NCBI GenBank assembly: GCA_017434755.1
Contig: JAFRER010000007.1
Span: 1-64,000 of the forward strand
Source: Oscillospiraceae bacterium
Lineage (GTDB): Bacteria; Bacillota; Clostridia; Oscillospirales; Oscillospiraceae
Reading direction: 5' to 3'
Length of the DNA stretch: 64,000 nucleotides
The position numbers and the translations under genes are program-made. Below are positions 1 to 7,451 of the stretch, piece by piece; positions within the stretch are counted from its first letter, which is position 1; each line of letters begins with the position of its first letter. The notes beneath the pieces are model-generated. The model ran no database searches, was not told where the DNA came from, and saw nothing but the letters and a program-made list of their open reading frames with translations.

Positions 1-1
1 C

Positions 2-70
2 AAAGTCCCCTCGAAGGAATTAAGCGATGCTCTGATAAAAGGATTGAAGAAACAGAGAAAAGACAAATAG
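2..70 (+). CDS. 3' end of a gene, possibly the integrase of an integrated element (partial)
   Basis: Only the last 22 codons are present. The frame reads a lysine-rich tail (ending KGLKKQRKDK) and stops at TAG 68-70, right before a terminator. No domain is visible, so identity is inferred from position. It points towards, and ends about 200 bp from, the guaA 3' end, where Tn916/Tn5801-type tyrosine recombinases sit beside their attachment site. It could equally be any small cargo gene at the element end. Confidence 0.45.
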   Translation, partial: KVPSKELSDALIKGLKKQRKDK

Positions 71-71
71 C

Positions 72-115
72 AAAAAAGGTCTTGCCGACTGGTGAAAGTC
101 AGCAAGACCTTTTTC
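72..115 (+). terminator. Rho-independent terminator after the left-edge gene
   Basis: A 12-bp perfect stem (74-85 with 102-113), with an inner GACT/AGTC extension, is followed by a T-rich stretch. It lies 2 bases after the stop codon of the partial CDS. Confidence 0.85.
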
Positions 116-188
116 TTAGGATATGGAGGATTTACCCGCAAGCCACCCGCTATACGGGAGTGAGCAAAGTAAATCCGGTTTTGGTATC

Positions 189-208
189 TGCTATCAACTT
201 GCTATCAA
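189..208 (+). repeat. Two 9-bp direct repeats, candidate integrase arm sites
   Basis: TGCTATCAA occurs at 189-197 and again at 200-208, 11 bp apart, so both copies face the same side of the helix. They lie between the partial gene and the guaA 3' end. Short helically phased repeats in that position are typical of arm-type binding sites for tyrosine integrases; this role is inferred. Confidence 0.5.
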
Positions 209-265
209 ATGCCCTGTTTCCGTTTCAAGAACCCAGTGTTTTCAAGGCTTTGCGGGTTTTGTTAG

Positions 266-1249
266 TTATTCCCACTCGATGGTGGCGACGGGCTTGGGGG
301 ACAGATCGTAGAGGACTCTGTTCACGCCCTTCACTTCAGAGAGGATCCTGCCGGTAATGTGGCCGAGGAGCGCATAGGGGATCTCCTCGATCGTCGCGCT
401 GGTGGCGTCGACGCTGTTGACGGCACGGATGACCACGGGCCAGTCGTAGGTGCGCTTGTTGTCCTTTATGCCGGTGGACTTGAAATCGGGAACGATGGTG
501 AAGTACTGCCACACCTTGCCCTCAAGCCCGTTCTTTGCAAACTCCTCCCGGAGGATGGCATCGGACTCGCGGACTGCCTCGAGGCGGTCGCGGGTGATGG
601 CGCCGACACAGCGGACGCCGAGTCCGGGGCCGGGGAAGGGCTGACGGAAGACCATGCTGTCGGGCAGGCCGAGCGCCTTTCCAACGGTACGGACCTCATC
701 CTTGAACAGGATGCGGACAGGCTCCACCAGTTCAAACTGCAGATCCTCCGGCAGACCGCCGGCATTGTGGTGCGCCTTGATGCCTGCTTCGCTTTCGAGA
801 ATATCCGGCCAGATCGTTCCCTGTGCCAGGAACTCGATGCCGTCGAGCTTGCGGGCTTCTTCGGCAAAGACATCGATAAATTCTCCGCCGATGATCTTTC
901 TCTTGGTCTCGGGATTGGAAACGCCGGCGAGTTTATCGAGGAATCTGTCCACCGCGTCCACATAGATGAGGTTGGCCTTCATCTGATTGCGGAAGACCTC
1001 GATCACCTGCTCCGGTTCGCCTTTTCTCAGCAGGCCGTGGTTGACATGAACACAGGTGAGCTGATCGCCCACCGCACGGATCAGAAGCGCCGCGACAACG
1101 GAGGAATCCACTCCTCCGGAGAGGGCAAGAAGGACTTTTTTATTTCCGATCTGCTCCCGCAGGGCCTTGATCTGCTCGGCGATAAAAGCTTCCGCCAGTT
1201 CAGGGGTGTTGATGCGTTTCATGTTTTCGGGTCTGACGCTTACGACCAT
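266..1249 (-). CDS. guaA: GMP synthase, ATP-pyrophosphatase subunit (no glutaminase domain)
   Basis: It adenylates XMP and aminates it to GMP, the last step of guanine nucleotide synthesis. The P-loop SGGVDSS is at about residues 44-50, followed by the XMP-binding and dimerisation part with QPFPGPGLGVR and the C-terminus KPVATIEWE. The 327-residue protein begins at the synthetase domain. The N-terminal class I glutamine amidotransferase domain of ordinary bacterial GuaA is absent, so ammonia must come from a separate subunit (as in archaeal GuaAa/GuaAb) or from free ammonia. No such subunit is in this window. The start at 1249 was chosen because GGAGG (complement of 1258-1262) lies at ideal spacing; a longer frame to 1306 would run into the promoter. 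It is transcribed from its own promoter. Confidence 0.93.
   Translation of the reverse strand: MVVSVRPENMKRINTPELAEAFIAEQIKALREQIGNKKVLLALSGGVDSSVVAALLIRAVGDQLTCVHVNHGLLRKGEPEQVIEVFRNQMKANLIYVDAVDRFLDKLAGVSNPETKRKIIGGEFIDVFAEEARKLDGIEFLAQGTIWPDILESEAGIKAHHNAGGLPEDLQFELVEPVRILFKDEVRTVGKALGLPDSMVFRQPFPGPGLGVRCVGAITRDRLEAVRESDAILREEFAKNGLEGKVWQYFTIVPDFKSTGIKDNKRTYDWPVVIRAVNSVDATSATIEEIPYALLGHITGRILSEVKGVNRVLYDLSPKPVATIEWE
267..277 (-). other. Candidate attachment-site core at the guaA 3' end
   Basis: Read on the minus strand, the last codons of guaA are GAGTGGGAATA(A). This matches the 11-bp core I recall for Tn5801-family elements, which insert at the guaA 3' end and leave the gene intact. Together with the phased repeats and the gene tail to the left, it suggests that positions below about 266 belong to an integrated element. 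The second att copy would lie outside the window. Confidence 0.6.
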
Positions 1250-1282
1250 GGTCAATTCCTCCGTTACTTTTTTATGAAAGAG

Positions 1283-1311
1283 ATTATAGCTTTCCTGCTT
1301 AACCATTGCAA
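1283..1311 (-). promoter_or_regulatory. Promoter of guaA
   Basis: On the minus strand, TTGCAA (1306-1311) and a perfect TATAAT (1283-1288) are separated by exactly 17 bases, about 34 bases upstream of the chosen guaA start. No purine-type riboswitch structure was seen in the short leader. Confidence 0.75.
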
Positions 1312-1352
1312 TAAGCGGGTCTCAATTCCGCTCAATTTTATGAAAAGTAACA

Positions 1353-1378
1353 ACGCAGGGCCTTTTCAGGCCCTGTGT
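1353..1378 (-). terminator. Hairpin after trkH, probable terminator
   Basis: An 11-bp stem with a CAGGGCCT core lies between trkH and guaA. On the minus strand the trailing sequence is only moderately T-rich; the plus side has the better T-run, but no plus-strand gene ends here. It probably separates trkAH from guaA. Confidence 0.55.
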
Positions 1379-1386
1379 TCTTGTTC

Positions 1387-2826
1387 TTATTTTTTCCTCC
1401 ACATGGCCGGCATCACGAGAACCAGCAGCGGGTAGATCTCCAGTCTGCCCAGCAGCATGGCCACAGTCATGACGATCTTGGAAAAGTCCGAGAAGATGGC
1501 GAAGTTTCCGGCAGGTCCGACAAGGGAGAGGCCGGGGCCGATGTTCGACAGGCAGGAGACGGCGGCGGTGAAGTTGGTGGTCACGTCGAAGCCGTCGACG
1601 GAGACGAGCAGCGTGGTCAGCAGAAGGGCGATCATATAAATGGCAAAGTAGGTGTTGCAGGCCTTGACCGTCTCGGAGCTGACTCTTCTCTTATCCAGCC
1701 GCACGACATTCACGCTGCGGGGGAAGATCATCTGGGAGATATCGGCAAAGGCGGACTTGAACACCACCATGATCCTGGAGACCTTCATGCCGCCGCCGGT
1801 GCTGCCGGCGCAGCCGCCCATGAACATGATGGCGACGAGCATCGCCTGGGCAAGGGCCGGCCACTGCGTGAAGTCCGCGTTCCCGAAGCCGGTGGTGCTG
1901 ACCACGGTGGCCACGTTGAAGAAGGAATAGCGCAGGGCATGGAAGAAGCCGCCGTAGATCTTTGCAATGAGGACCGCAATGATCACGGCCGCGGAAACGA
2001 TGATCCCGAGATATACATGGAGCTCCTCGCTCTTCAGCGCGTCCTTGAATTTGCCGATGAGCATGAGGAAATAGAGGTTGAAGTTGACGCCGAAGAGGAT
2101 CATGAACACGGTGATGACGATATCGATATAGGCGCTGCCGTAGGCGCCGATGGAGGCGCCCCGCGTGGAGAAGCCGCCGGTGCCCGCTGTCGCGAAGGCA
2201 TGGAGGATGGCATCGAAGAAGCTCATGCCGCCGCAGAGGAGCAGGATGGCCTCCAGGACCGTCAGGCCGAGATAGATCACGTAGAGGATCATGGCGGTCT
2301 TTTTGACTCTGGGAACGAGCTTGCCGACGGTGGGTCCCGGAACCTCGGCGCGCATGATGTGCATGGAGTGCTCCCCGCTCATGGGCATGATCGCCATGAG
2401 GAACACCAGCATGCCCATGCCGCCGATCCAGTGGGTGAAGCTTCTCCAGAACAGGCCGCTTCTCGTGAGTCCCTCAATGTCATTGAGGATGGAGGCGCCG
2501 GTGGTGGTGAAGCCGGAGGCGGTCTCGAACACCGCATCCACATAGCTGGGGATGTCCCCGCTGATCACGAAGGGCAGGGCACCCAGAAGGGACATAAGCA
2601 GCCAGGAGATGCCCACGATGGCAAAGCCGTCCCTGGCGAAAAGGTCCTGGCTCCGGGGCTTCACACGGGTCATGGCAAAGCCGAGGACCGCGGTGCAGCC
2701 GATGGTTATGACAAAATTCAGGACGTTCTCTCTGTACCACAGGCCGCAGATCAGAGGCAGCAGCATCAGCGCCGCTATGATCAGCAGGACGTAGCCGAGA
2801 ACGCGGCTAATCATTCGGTAGTTCAT
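1387..2826 (-). CDS. trkH: Potassium uptake protein TrkH (membrane pore subunit)
   Basis: This is the 479-residue ion-conducting subunit of a Trk-type K+ (or Na+-coupled K+) uptake system in the inner membrane. It has four repeated membrane-pore-membrane units. The filter loops are visible as TTTGAS near residue 108, TAGTGGFST near 214-221, STTGFGN near 315 and SNIGPG near 430. Length and the C-terminal MPAMWRKK ending are normal for the family. Its start overlaps the trkA stop by 4 bases, so the two are translationally coupled with trkA first. A GGAG-like site lies within the trkA end. Confidence 0.95.
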   Translation of the reverse strand: MNYRMISRVLGYVLLIIAALMLLPLICGLWYRENVLNFVITIGCTAVLGFAMTRVKPRSQDLFARDGFAIVGISWLLMSLLGALPFVISGDIPSYVDAVFETASGFTTTGASILNDIEGLTRSGLFWRSFTHWIGGMGMLVFLMAIMPMSGEHSMHIMRAEVPGPTVGKLVPRVKKTAMILYVIYLGLTVLEAILLLCGGMSFFDAILHAFATAGTGGFSTRGASIGAYGSAYIDIVITVFMILFGVNFNLYFLMLIGKFKDALKSEELHVYLGIIVSAAVIIAVLIAKIYGGFFHALRYSFFNVATVVSTTGFGNADFTQWPALAQAMLVAIMFMGGCAGSTGGGMKVSRIMVVFKSAFADISQMIFPRSVNVVRLDKRRVSSETVKACNTYFAIYMIALLLTTLLVSVDGFDVTTNFTAAVSCLSNIGPGLSLVGPAGNFAIFSDFSKIVMTVAMLLGRLEIYPLLVLVMPAMWRKK

Positions 2827-4190
2827 CCGGCAGATCCCTCAATGATGGAGTCCAGATCGTTGAGCCTTCCGGCCGCCGTAATGACGATGACATGGTCCCC
2901 TTCTGCGATCACCGAGGAGCCGTTGGGGATATGGGCCTTGGAGCCGTGGATGATGGCCGCCACGATCATATCCTTCCGGATCTTCAGATCCTTCAGCGGG
3001 ATGCCGATGCACTTTGAGCCTTCGCTGACCTTGAACTCCAGCGCCTCGGCCTTGCCGTCGGCGATGCGGTAGAGGGATTCCATACCGCCCGCCTGGGAAT
3101 TGTCCATGGCACGCACATACCGGGCGATCTGCTGGGCGATGACGTTCTTGGGGGTGACCAGGCTTTCGAGGACCGTCTTGTCGATGATCTCGGAATAGTG
3201 GTCCCGGTTGACCTTGGTGACGATCTTCTCCACGCCGCTCTTGGCCGCATAGAGGGAGGTGACGATGTTGTCGCCGTCGTCGCCGGTGAGGGCAACGAAG
3301 CCGCCGGTCTTATGGATGTTCTCCTCGAGCAGGACCTCGTTGCTGGTGCCGTCGCCGCAGATCACGGTGGCTTTCGGGACGAGATCGCAGAAGCGCTCGC
3401 ACTGTTCCCTGTCCATCTCGATGACGGTGACGTCGATGTCCGAATCGATGAGCAGAGAGGCCAGGTACACGCTGATCCGGCCGCCGCCCATGATGATGGC
3501 GTCCTTGATGGGCCGGCGGTATTCCCCGGCGGAGATGAAGAACTTGCGGACCTCGCCGGAGGGGCCGGTGATCTCCAGGGTGTCGCCCCCCTTGAGGACG
3601 AAATCGCCGTTGGGGACAAAGACCTGCTCGCCCCGCTTGACGACGCCCACCAGGACCTTGGCCCGGAAGAGGCGCTCCAGATCCTTCAGCTGCACCCCGT
3701 CCAGCTTTCCGTTTTCACGGACGCGGTGCTCCACAAGCTCGGTACTGCTCTTGGAAAAGATCTCGACCCTGGCGGCACTGGGGAAGCGCAGGATTCGGGA
3801 GATCTCCTTGGCGCACTCGTATTCGGGATTGATGATGAACGTAATGCCCAGCGCGTTCCGGAGGAATTCGCTCTGCTTCATGTACTCCGTCTCGCGGACA
3901 CGGACGATGACCTCCCTGGTGCCGAGCTTTTTGGCGGAGATACCGCAGACCATGTTGACCTCGTCCTGCTGCGTTGCCGCGATGAGAAGGTCCGCGGTCT
4001 CGGCGCCCGCCTCGATCAGCGTTTCCGCTATGGTGGCGTTGCCTTCCACACAGATGACATCGTATGTATTGGACGCATTGTAGATGATATCGGCATTTCT
4101 GTCGATGAGCGTAATGTCGTGCCCTTCTTCGGAAAGCACCTTGGTGAGCGCCAGTCCGATGCGGCCCGCTCCGGCTATGATGATCTTCAC
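2823..4190 (-). CDS. trkA: Trk potassium transport regulatory protein TrkA
   Basis: This is the cytoplasmic NAD(H)/nucleotide-binding gating subunit that assembles on TrkH. It is a duplicated protein: RCK_N with GAGRIG at residues 4-9 then RCK_C, and a second RCK_N beginning near residue 235 (GGGRIS) then a second RCK_C. The total of 455 residues equals the double-RCK TrkA form rather than the single-RCK KtrA form. I chose GTG at 4190 because it gives the family start MKIIIAGAG and sits 7 bases after a G-rich ribosome-binding site. A TTG at 4196 is the alternative. It is the first gene of trkA-trkH. Confidence 0.93.
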   Translation of the reverse strand: MKIIIAGAGRIGLALTKVLSEEGHDITLIDRNADIIYNASNTYDVICVEGNATIAETLIEAGAETADLLIAATQQDEVNMVCGISAKKLGTREVIVRVRETEYMKQSEFLRNALGITFIINPEYECAKEISRILRFPSAARVEIFSKSSTELVEHRVRENGKLDGVQLKDLERLFRAKVLVGVVKRGEQVFVPNGDFVLKGGDTLEITGPSGEVRKFFISAGEYRRPIKDAIIMGGGRISVYLASLLIDSDIDVTVIEMDREQCERFCDLVPKATVICGDGTSNEVLLEENIHKTGGFVALTGDDGDNIVTSLYAAKSGVEKIVTKVNRDHYSEIIDKTVLESLVTPKNVIAQQIARYVRAMDNSQAGGMESLYRIADGKAEALEFKVSEGSKCIGIPLKDLKIRKDMIVAAIIHGSKAHIPNGSSVIAEGDHVIVITAAGRLNDLDSIIEGSAG

Positions 4191-4306
4191 GCACAAGCCC
4201 CCTTAAACGTTCCGGTATGAAAACATACAAAATAATGTATTATTATATCATAAAGCCGTGCTGATGTACAGAATAAAGCCATACGGATGTTCCGATTCCG
4301 TCCGGA

Positions 4307-4335
4307 TTGATTTGTTTTCCCGCATGTGGTAGAAT
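4307..4335 (+). promoter_or_regulatory. Promoter of the DUF2461 gene
   Basis: TTGATT (4307-4312) and TAGAAT (4330-4335) are separated by 17 bases, 27 bases before the start codon of the downstream gene. The divergent trkA promoter should lie in the AT-rich stretch at about 4220-4255, but no clear pair was assigned there. Confidence 0.65.
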
Positions 4336-4362
4336 CATCGGCGCAAAGCGAGGTTTTGAAAG

Positions 4363-5034
4363 ATGTTCAAGGGATTTTCCAAAGAGACGAGCGAATTTCT
4401 GTGGGAACTGGCCTTCAACAACGAACGGCCCTGGTTCAACGCCCACAAGCAGGAGTTCGAGACCTATCTGAACCAGCCCCTGCGGGCACTGGCGGCGGAC
4501 ACCTATGCCCTGATGAGCGAGCGGCTTCCGGGAACGGATTTCCGGGTGCACGTCTCCCGGATCTACCGGGACGCCAGACGGCTTTTCGGCAGAGGGCCCT
4601 ACAAGGAGGCAATGTGGTTCACCATCATCCCGGACCGGACATCGGACGATCCGGACTATGACGGCCCCGCCTTCTGGTTCGAGATCCGGGCCGCCTCCTA
4701 CGCCTACGGCATGGGCTACTGGGGCTATCCGCAGGAGATGGAGCGTTTCCGGAAGACCGTGGACGCCAACCCCGCGGCCTTTGAGCGGCTGGCGGAAGAG
4801 ATGGCCGCCCTGCCGGGACTGAAGCTGGAGGGCGAGGACTACAAGCGGCCGAAGGCCGAGAAGACCGGACGGACCGCGGAATGGTACAACAAGAAGCATT
4901 TTTCCCTCAGCCGGCACGGCGATTTCGGCGGAGACCTGCTCTCGCCGGAGCTGCCGAAGATCCTGGCCGACGCCTTCGGCTCGATGATGCCGATGTTCCT
5001 GTTCCTTTCCCATATCAGCTCACGGGAATCCTGA
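4363..5034 (+). CDS. DUF2461 family protein (TIGR02453)
   Basis: The protein is 223 residues and cytoplasmic, with no signal or membrane segment. The N-terminal signature FLWELAFNNERPWFNAHK (about residues 12-29), an RIYRDAR motif near 67-73 and a conserved KRP/HFS C-terminal region identify the DUF2461 family, which is widespread in bacteria and fungi. No biochemical function is established and none is proposed here. It is a single-gene unit with its own promoter and a strong terminator, and it converges on the terminase gene that follows. Confidence 0.85.
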   Translation: MFKGFSKETSEFLWELAFNNERPWFNAHKQEFETYLNQPLRALAADTYALMSERLPGTDFRVHVSRIYRDARRLFGRGPYKEAMWFTIIPDRTSDDPDYDGPAFWFEIRAASYAYGMGYWGYPQEMERFRKTVDANPAAFERLAEEMAALPGLKLEGEDYKRPKAEKTGRTAEWYNKKHFSLSRHGDFGGDLLSPELPKILADAFGSMMPMFLFLSHISSRES

Positions 5035-5048
5035 GCTTTTGCCCGTCG

Positions 5049-5078
5049 ACGGCAGCACTGCACGTGCTGCCGTTTTTT
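5049..5078 (+). terminator. Terminator of the DUF2461 gene
   Basis: A 10-bp perfect stem ACGGCAGCAC/GTGCTGCCGT with a 5-base loop is followed by TTTTTT. The terL stop codon lies 3 bases beyond, so the terminase module abuts it directly. Confidence 0.9.
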
Positions 5079-5080
5079 GT

Positions 5081-6538
5081 TCAGCGCATCCAGATCCGGT
5101 CGCTTTTGAGGAAGGTCTTCCTCTTCTCCAGCGGATCGATGAGGAGGTGCACCGGCTTCGGCGGGATCACGGGACGGATCGGGCGGGACATGCAGGCATA
5201 CCTCCATTCATCGGCCACATGGTCCTCCAGATCGGAATCCATGTCCTCGGGGCAGTGCTCATCGTAGATCATGAGGGGGATGGTGCGGATGAAGGCCTCG
5301 CAGTTGCTGAAGACATACATGCCGGGAAAGCCGTTGTCATCGAACTGCAGTCTGTAATGGCACTGCATCCAACCCGGAATGCGCGCATTATCGCCCGGTT
5401 TGAAATAAATTCCGTACTTTAACCCGGTCTCGGCGATGGACTCACCGTGGGAAGCGTCCCAGATCGAAGGATCCGCAACGCCTTCGATGCGCTTTCCCTT
5501 CAGCCACGGATGCTCCCTTTCGATGCGCGCAACCTCGCGAAACTGCGCGTCGGCGGTCCAGCGCAGACCCTCGTTGGGCGTGCCGTTCCAGCCGTAGAGC
5601 TCGAGGAAGCGGTAGAGGATGCCGTCGAAATCCACGGCCCACCAGCCCACGGAGAAGGGCCGGTTATAGCCGAAATCATAGGAGCGGAAGACGGTCCAGT
5701 TCGCCTGCGGGCCCCTGTCCAGATCGAAGGGTTCGATGACGTGGACGAAGCGGCACTCCTTCCGGAGGACATCCGCGCTGTCCGCGCAGCCGCGCTCACG
5801 GGCGAGGTGCAGGTCCGGCTCGAGGCGGAACTCCTCGAAGAACTGGCCGCGGAACACATCCCACCTGCCGTGGAGCCAGATCTCCCGCAACGCGGGCGGA
5901 AGGGCCTCGAGCTGGCGGAGATAATCCGGGTCGGCCTTCAGGAGGGCTTTGTTGTCGAAGACATTCGACTGAATGAAGCAATACTCGTCCGGCTCCTCGC
6001 CGGGGCTGTATTTCCGGTCGATAAACTGCCGCTTCACCCAGGCGTGGCCCTCGCCGCCGGGGTTGCAGGTATAGCGGATGAGCTTGGGAAAGGGGTTGAC
6101 GCCCCTGACGCAGGCCGTGAGCTTTTTCATCCGCTCCTCCGGCTGCTGGGTGGCCTCGTCCACATAGAGCACGTCGCACTCGGTGCCCTGGAACCTGTCC
6201 GCGTCGCGGTCCGTGTCGCAGTAGCGGAAGAGGATGAGGCTGCCGTTGGGGAAGGTGAGAGTCTTGTCCCGGTCGTTATAGCGGGCGACAGCGTCCGGCG
6301 TGCCGCAGCGGAGCATCTCCAGCATGGGGCGGATATGGTTGGAGGTAAGCTCCGGGTAGGTCTTTCGCACGATCATGATCTTTATGCCGGGACAACTCAG
6401 GGCCTTTATGACGGCGTCCAGCCTGACGGCATGGCTCTTGCCGCCTCCCCTGGCGCCGCCGAAGGCGAGGTATTTGTGCCGGTCGTTGATAAACTGCCAC
6501 TGCTTGGGAGAGGGAGAGAAAAGCTCAAGATCCTTCAT
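5081..6538 (-). CDS. Phage-type terminase large subunit (TerL)
   Basis: This is the ATP-driven DNA-packaging motor and nuclease of tailed phages. It has 485 residues. The N-terminal ATPase carries Walker A GGARGGGKS (about 27-35) and Walker B LYVDEA (about 124-129). The C-terminal RNase H-like nuclease carries the expected acidic positions in SYDFGYN (about 288), VADPSIWD (about 356) and DHVADEW (about 443). All key motifs look intact, so this is not an obvious pseudogene. The start at 6538 (MKDLELF) was chosen because it overlaps the terS stop; the longer frame has no family match. No portal, capsid or tail genes are adjacent, which is unusual. The gene is read with terS as one unit. Confidence 0.92.
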   Translation of the reverse strand: MKDLELFSPSPKQWQFINDRHKYLAFGGARGGGKSHAVRLDAVIKALSCPGIKIMIVRKTYPELTSNHIRPMLEMLRCGTPDAVARYNDRDKTLTFPNGSLILFRYCDTDRDADRFQGTECDVLYVDEATQQPEERMKKLTACVRGVNPFPKLIRYTCNPGGEGHAWVKRQFIDRKYSPGEEPDEYCFIQSNVFDNKALLKADPDYLRQLEALPPALREIWLHGRWDVFRGQFFEEFRLEPDLHLARERGCADSADVLRKECRFVHVIEPFDLDRGPQANWTVFRSYDFGYNRPFSVGWWAVDFDGILYRFLELYGWNGTPNEGLRWTADAQFREVARIEREHPWLKGKRIEGVADPSIWDASHGESIAETGLKYGIYFKPGDNARIPGWMQCHYRLQFDDNGFPGMYVFSNCEAFIRTIPLMIYDEHCPEDMDSDLEDHVADEWRYACMSRPIRPVIPPKPVHLLIDPLEKRKTFLKSDRIWMR

Positions 6539-6968
6539 TTTCCCAGTCCCCGTTGACGAAGACCACGTTGAGGCTCCTGTCATCGGCCTTCCGGTCACAG
6601 GAAAGGAAGCTTTCCAGATTGCCCTGCATGAGAGAAAGGGCTTTCTGCAGCATGCTCAGATCCCGCGGAGCAAAGGGCTCGTCATAGCTCAAGGTCTCCT
6701 CCATCTTTTTCGCGAGGATGCGGCTGAAGCAGACGACCTTCTCCTTCATCTCGGCCACGTAGGCAGCGTCCCGCTCCGCCGCGAGCCGGGCGTACTGTGC
6801 CACGAGCTCCTCCTGATACTTCTGACGGAGGGCGGGCCAGTCCTCCCTGCGGCCATGGCGGGAGATGTTGCTGCTTGAGATGGCGTATTTCGAGCCGAGA
6901 TTCCTGTAGCTCACGGTTCCCGTCACATAATCGTTCTTCACTGCATTCCAGTCGATAACCTTCTTCAT
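6525..6968 (-). CDS. Small terminase subunit-like DNA-binding protein (TerS)
   Basis: This 147-residue protein is encoded just before terL and overlaps it by 14 bases. Its N-terminal part (DWNAVKNDYVTGTVSYRNLG, then SKYAISSSNISRHGRREDW) resembles the helix-turn-helix of small terminases that recognises pac or cos DNA. The C-terminal part is helical and probably mediates oligomerisation. The start at 6968 has GGAGG at ideal spacing; the longer frame to 7031 would cover the promoter. With terL it would form a packaging complex, but the substrate is unknown because no structural genes are present. Confidence 0.8.
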   Translation of the reverse strand: MKKVIDWNAVKNDYVTGTVSYRNLGSKYAISSSNISRHGRREDWPALRQKYQEELVAQYARLAAERDAAYVAEMKEKVVCFSRILAKKMEETLSYDEPFAPRDLSMLQKALSLMQGNLESFLSCDRKADDRSLNVVFVNGDWENEGS

Positions 6969-7029
6969 CAAATACCTCCACATTCTGATCTTTGAACCGG
7001 ATACCACAACGGGCATTTCATTCGACATC

Positions 7030-7059
7030 ATTCTATATCCGGATACCGGGGTATGTCAA
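7030..7059 (-). promoter_or_regulatory. Promoter of terS-terL
   Basis: A perfect TTGACA (7054-7059) and TAGAAT (7030-7035) are 18 bases apart on the minus strand, about 60 bases before the terS start. A 20-bp palindrome begins only 7 bases upstream of the -35 box. Confidence 0.75.
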
Positions 7060-7065
7060 TTGCAG

Positions 7066-7085
7066 AAACACAATATATTGTGTTT
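7066..7085. promoter_or_regulatory. Perfect 20-bp palindrome, candidate operator
   Basis: AAACACAATATATTGTGTTT equals its own reverse complement. It lies just upstream of the terS promoter in the divergent region, as expected for a dimeric regulator site. It shares the ACACAA...TTGTG half-site pattern with the second palindrome at 7111-7124. Confidence 0.7.
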
Positions 7086-7110
7086 ATAGACGCCTATTCA
7101 ACTATATTTC

Positions 7111-7124
7111 CACAACATGTTGTG
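7111..7124. promoter_or_regulatory. Second palindrome (14 bp), candidate operator
   Basis: CACAACATGTTGTG is a perfect palindrome, extended on one side by TTT. Its centre is 42 bp from that of the first palindrome, four helical turns, so the same dimeric protein could bind both sites on one DNA face and loop or cooperate. Confidence 0.65.
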
Positions 7125-7189
7125 TTTCCGCTGCCCGCATGCCTGTCATCACGCCAATGATATCACATCCGGAAACAATCATTCTCCCC

Positions 7190-7228
7190 CCGTAAAAGGA
7201 AAAAGAACCGCCTCTTTCGAGACGGTTC
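7190..7228 (+). repeat. Partial third copy of the repeat flanking the DUF4143 gene
   Basis: CCGTAAAAGGAAAAAGAACC and the following hairpin (CGCCTC TTTC GAGACGG) match 9619-9656 nearly base for base and 11094-11118 in part. The hairpin is followed by only a short pyrimidine tract. The rest of the divergent stretch, 7229-7386, shows no further structure that I can name. Confidence 0.65.
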
Positions 7229-7386
7229 CCTTCCTGTTATTTGATAGGTATTGTATACCGGTATTATTCGGCGCGGCAGGCATAAAGTCAGGCAGCGAGG
7301 ACCGAGGCCCCGGCCTAAACTAAAAAGGCTTTTTGGTCTTTCACCGCTAAGTTCGTTTTTATCCCGGGCATGAGCAGGCAATGTTC

Positions 7387-7415
7387 TTGAAGGGCAAATC
7401 AGTACCTGTTATTAT
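7387..7415 (+). promoter_or_regulatory. Promoter of the HTH / GYW-domain gene pair
   Basis: TTGAAG (7387-7392) and TATTAT (7410-7415) are spaced 17 bases apart, 37 bases before the start at 7452. It points away from the terS promoter. Confidence 0.55.
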
Positions 7416-7451
7416 GATCAAGGAGATGCTCAACGGGAGGAGGTGAAGGGC

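Noticed and set aside
123-311. 62-codon frame between the left terminator and guaA
   Set aside because: It overlaps the phased repeats and the guaA 3' end, and has no family features; regarded as noncoding attachment-region DNA.
359-1435. 358-codon open frame on the plus strand opposite guaA
   Set aside because: It is antisense to a clear GMP synthase gene, has no recognisable domain, and reflects the GC-rich codon pattern of guaA.
1375-3072. 565-codon plus-strand frame opposite trkH
   Set aside because: Long, His/Gly/Asp-rich translation without domains; a mirror of membrane-protein codons on the other strand.
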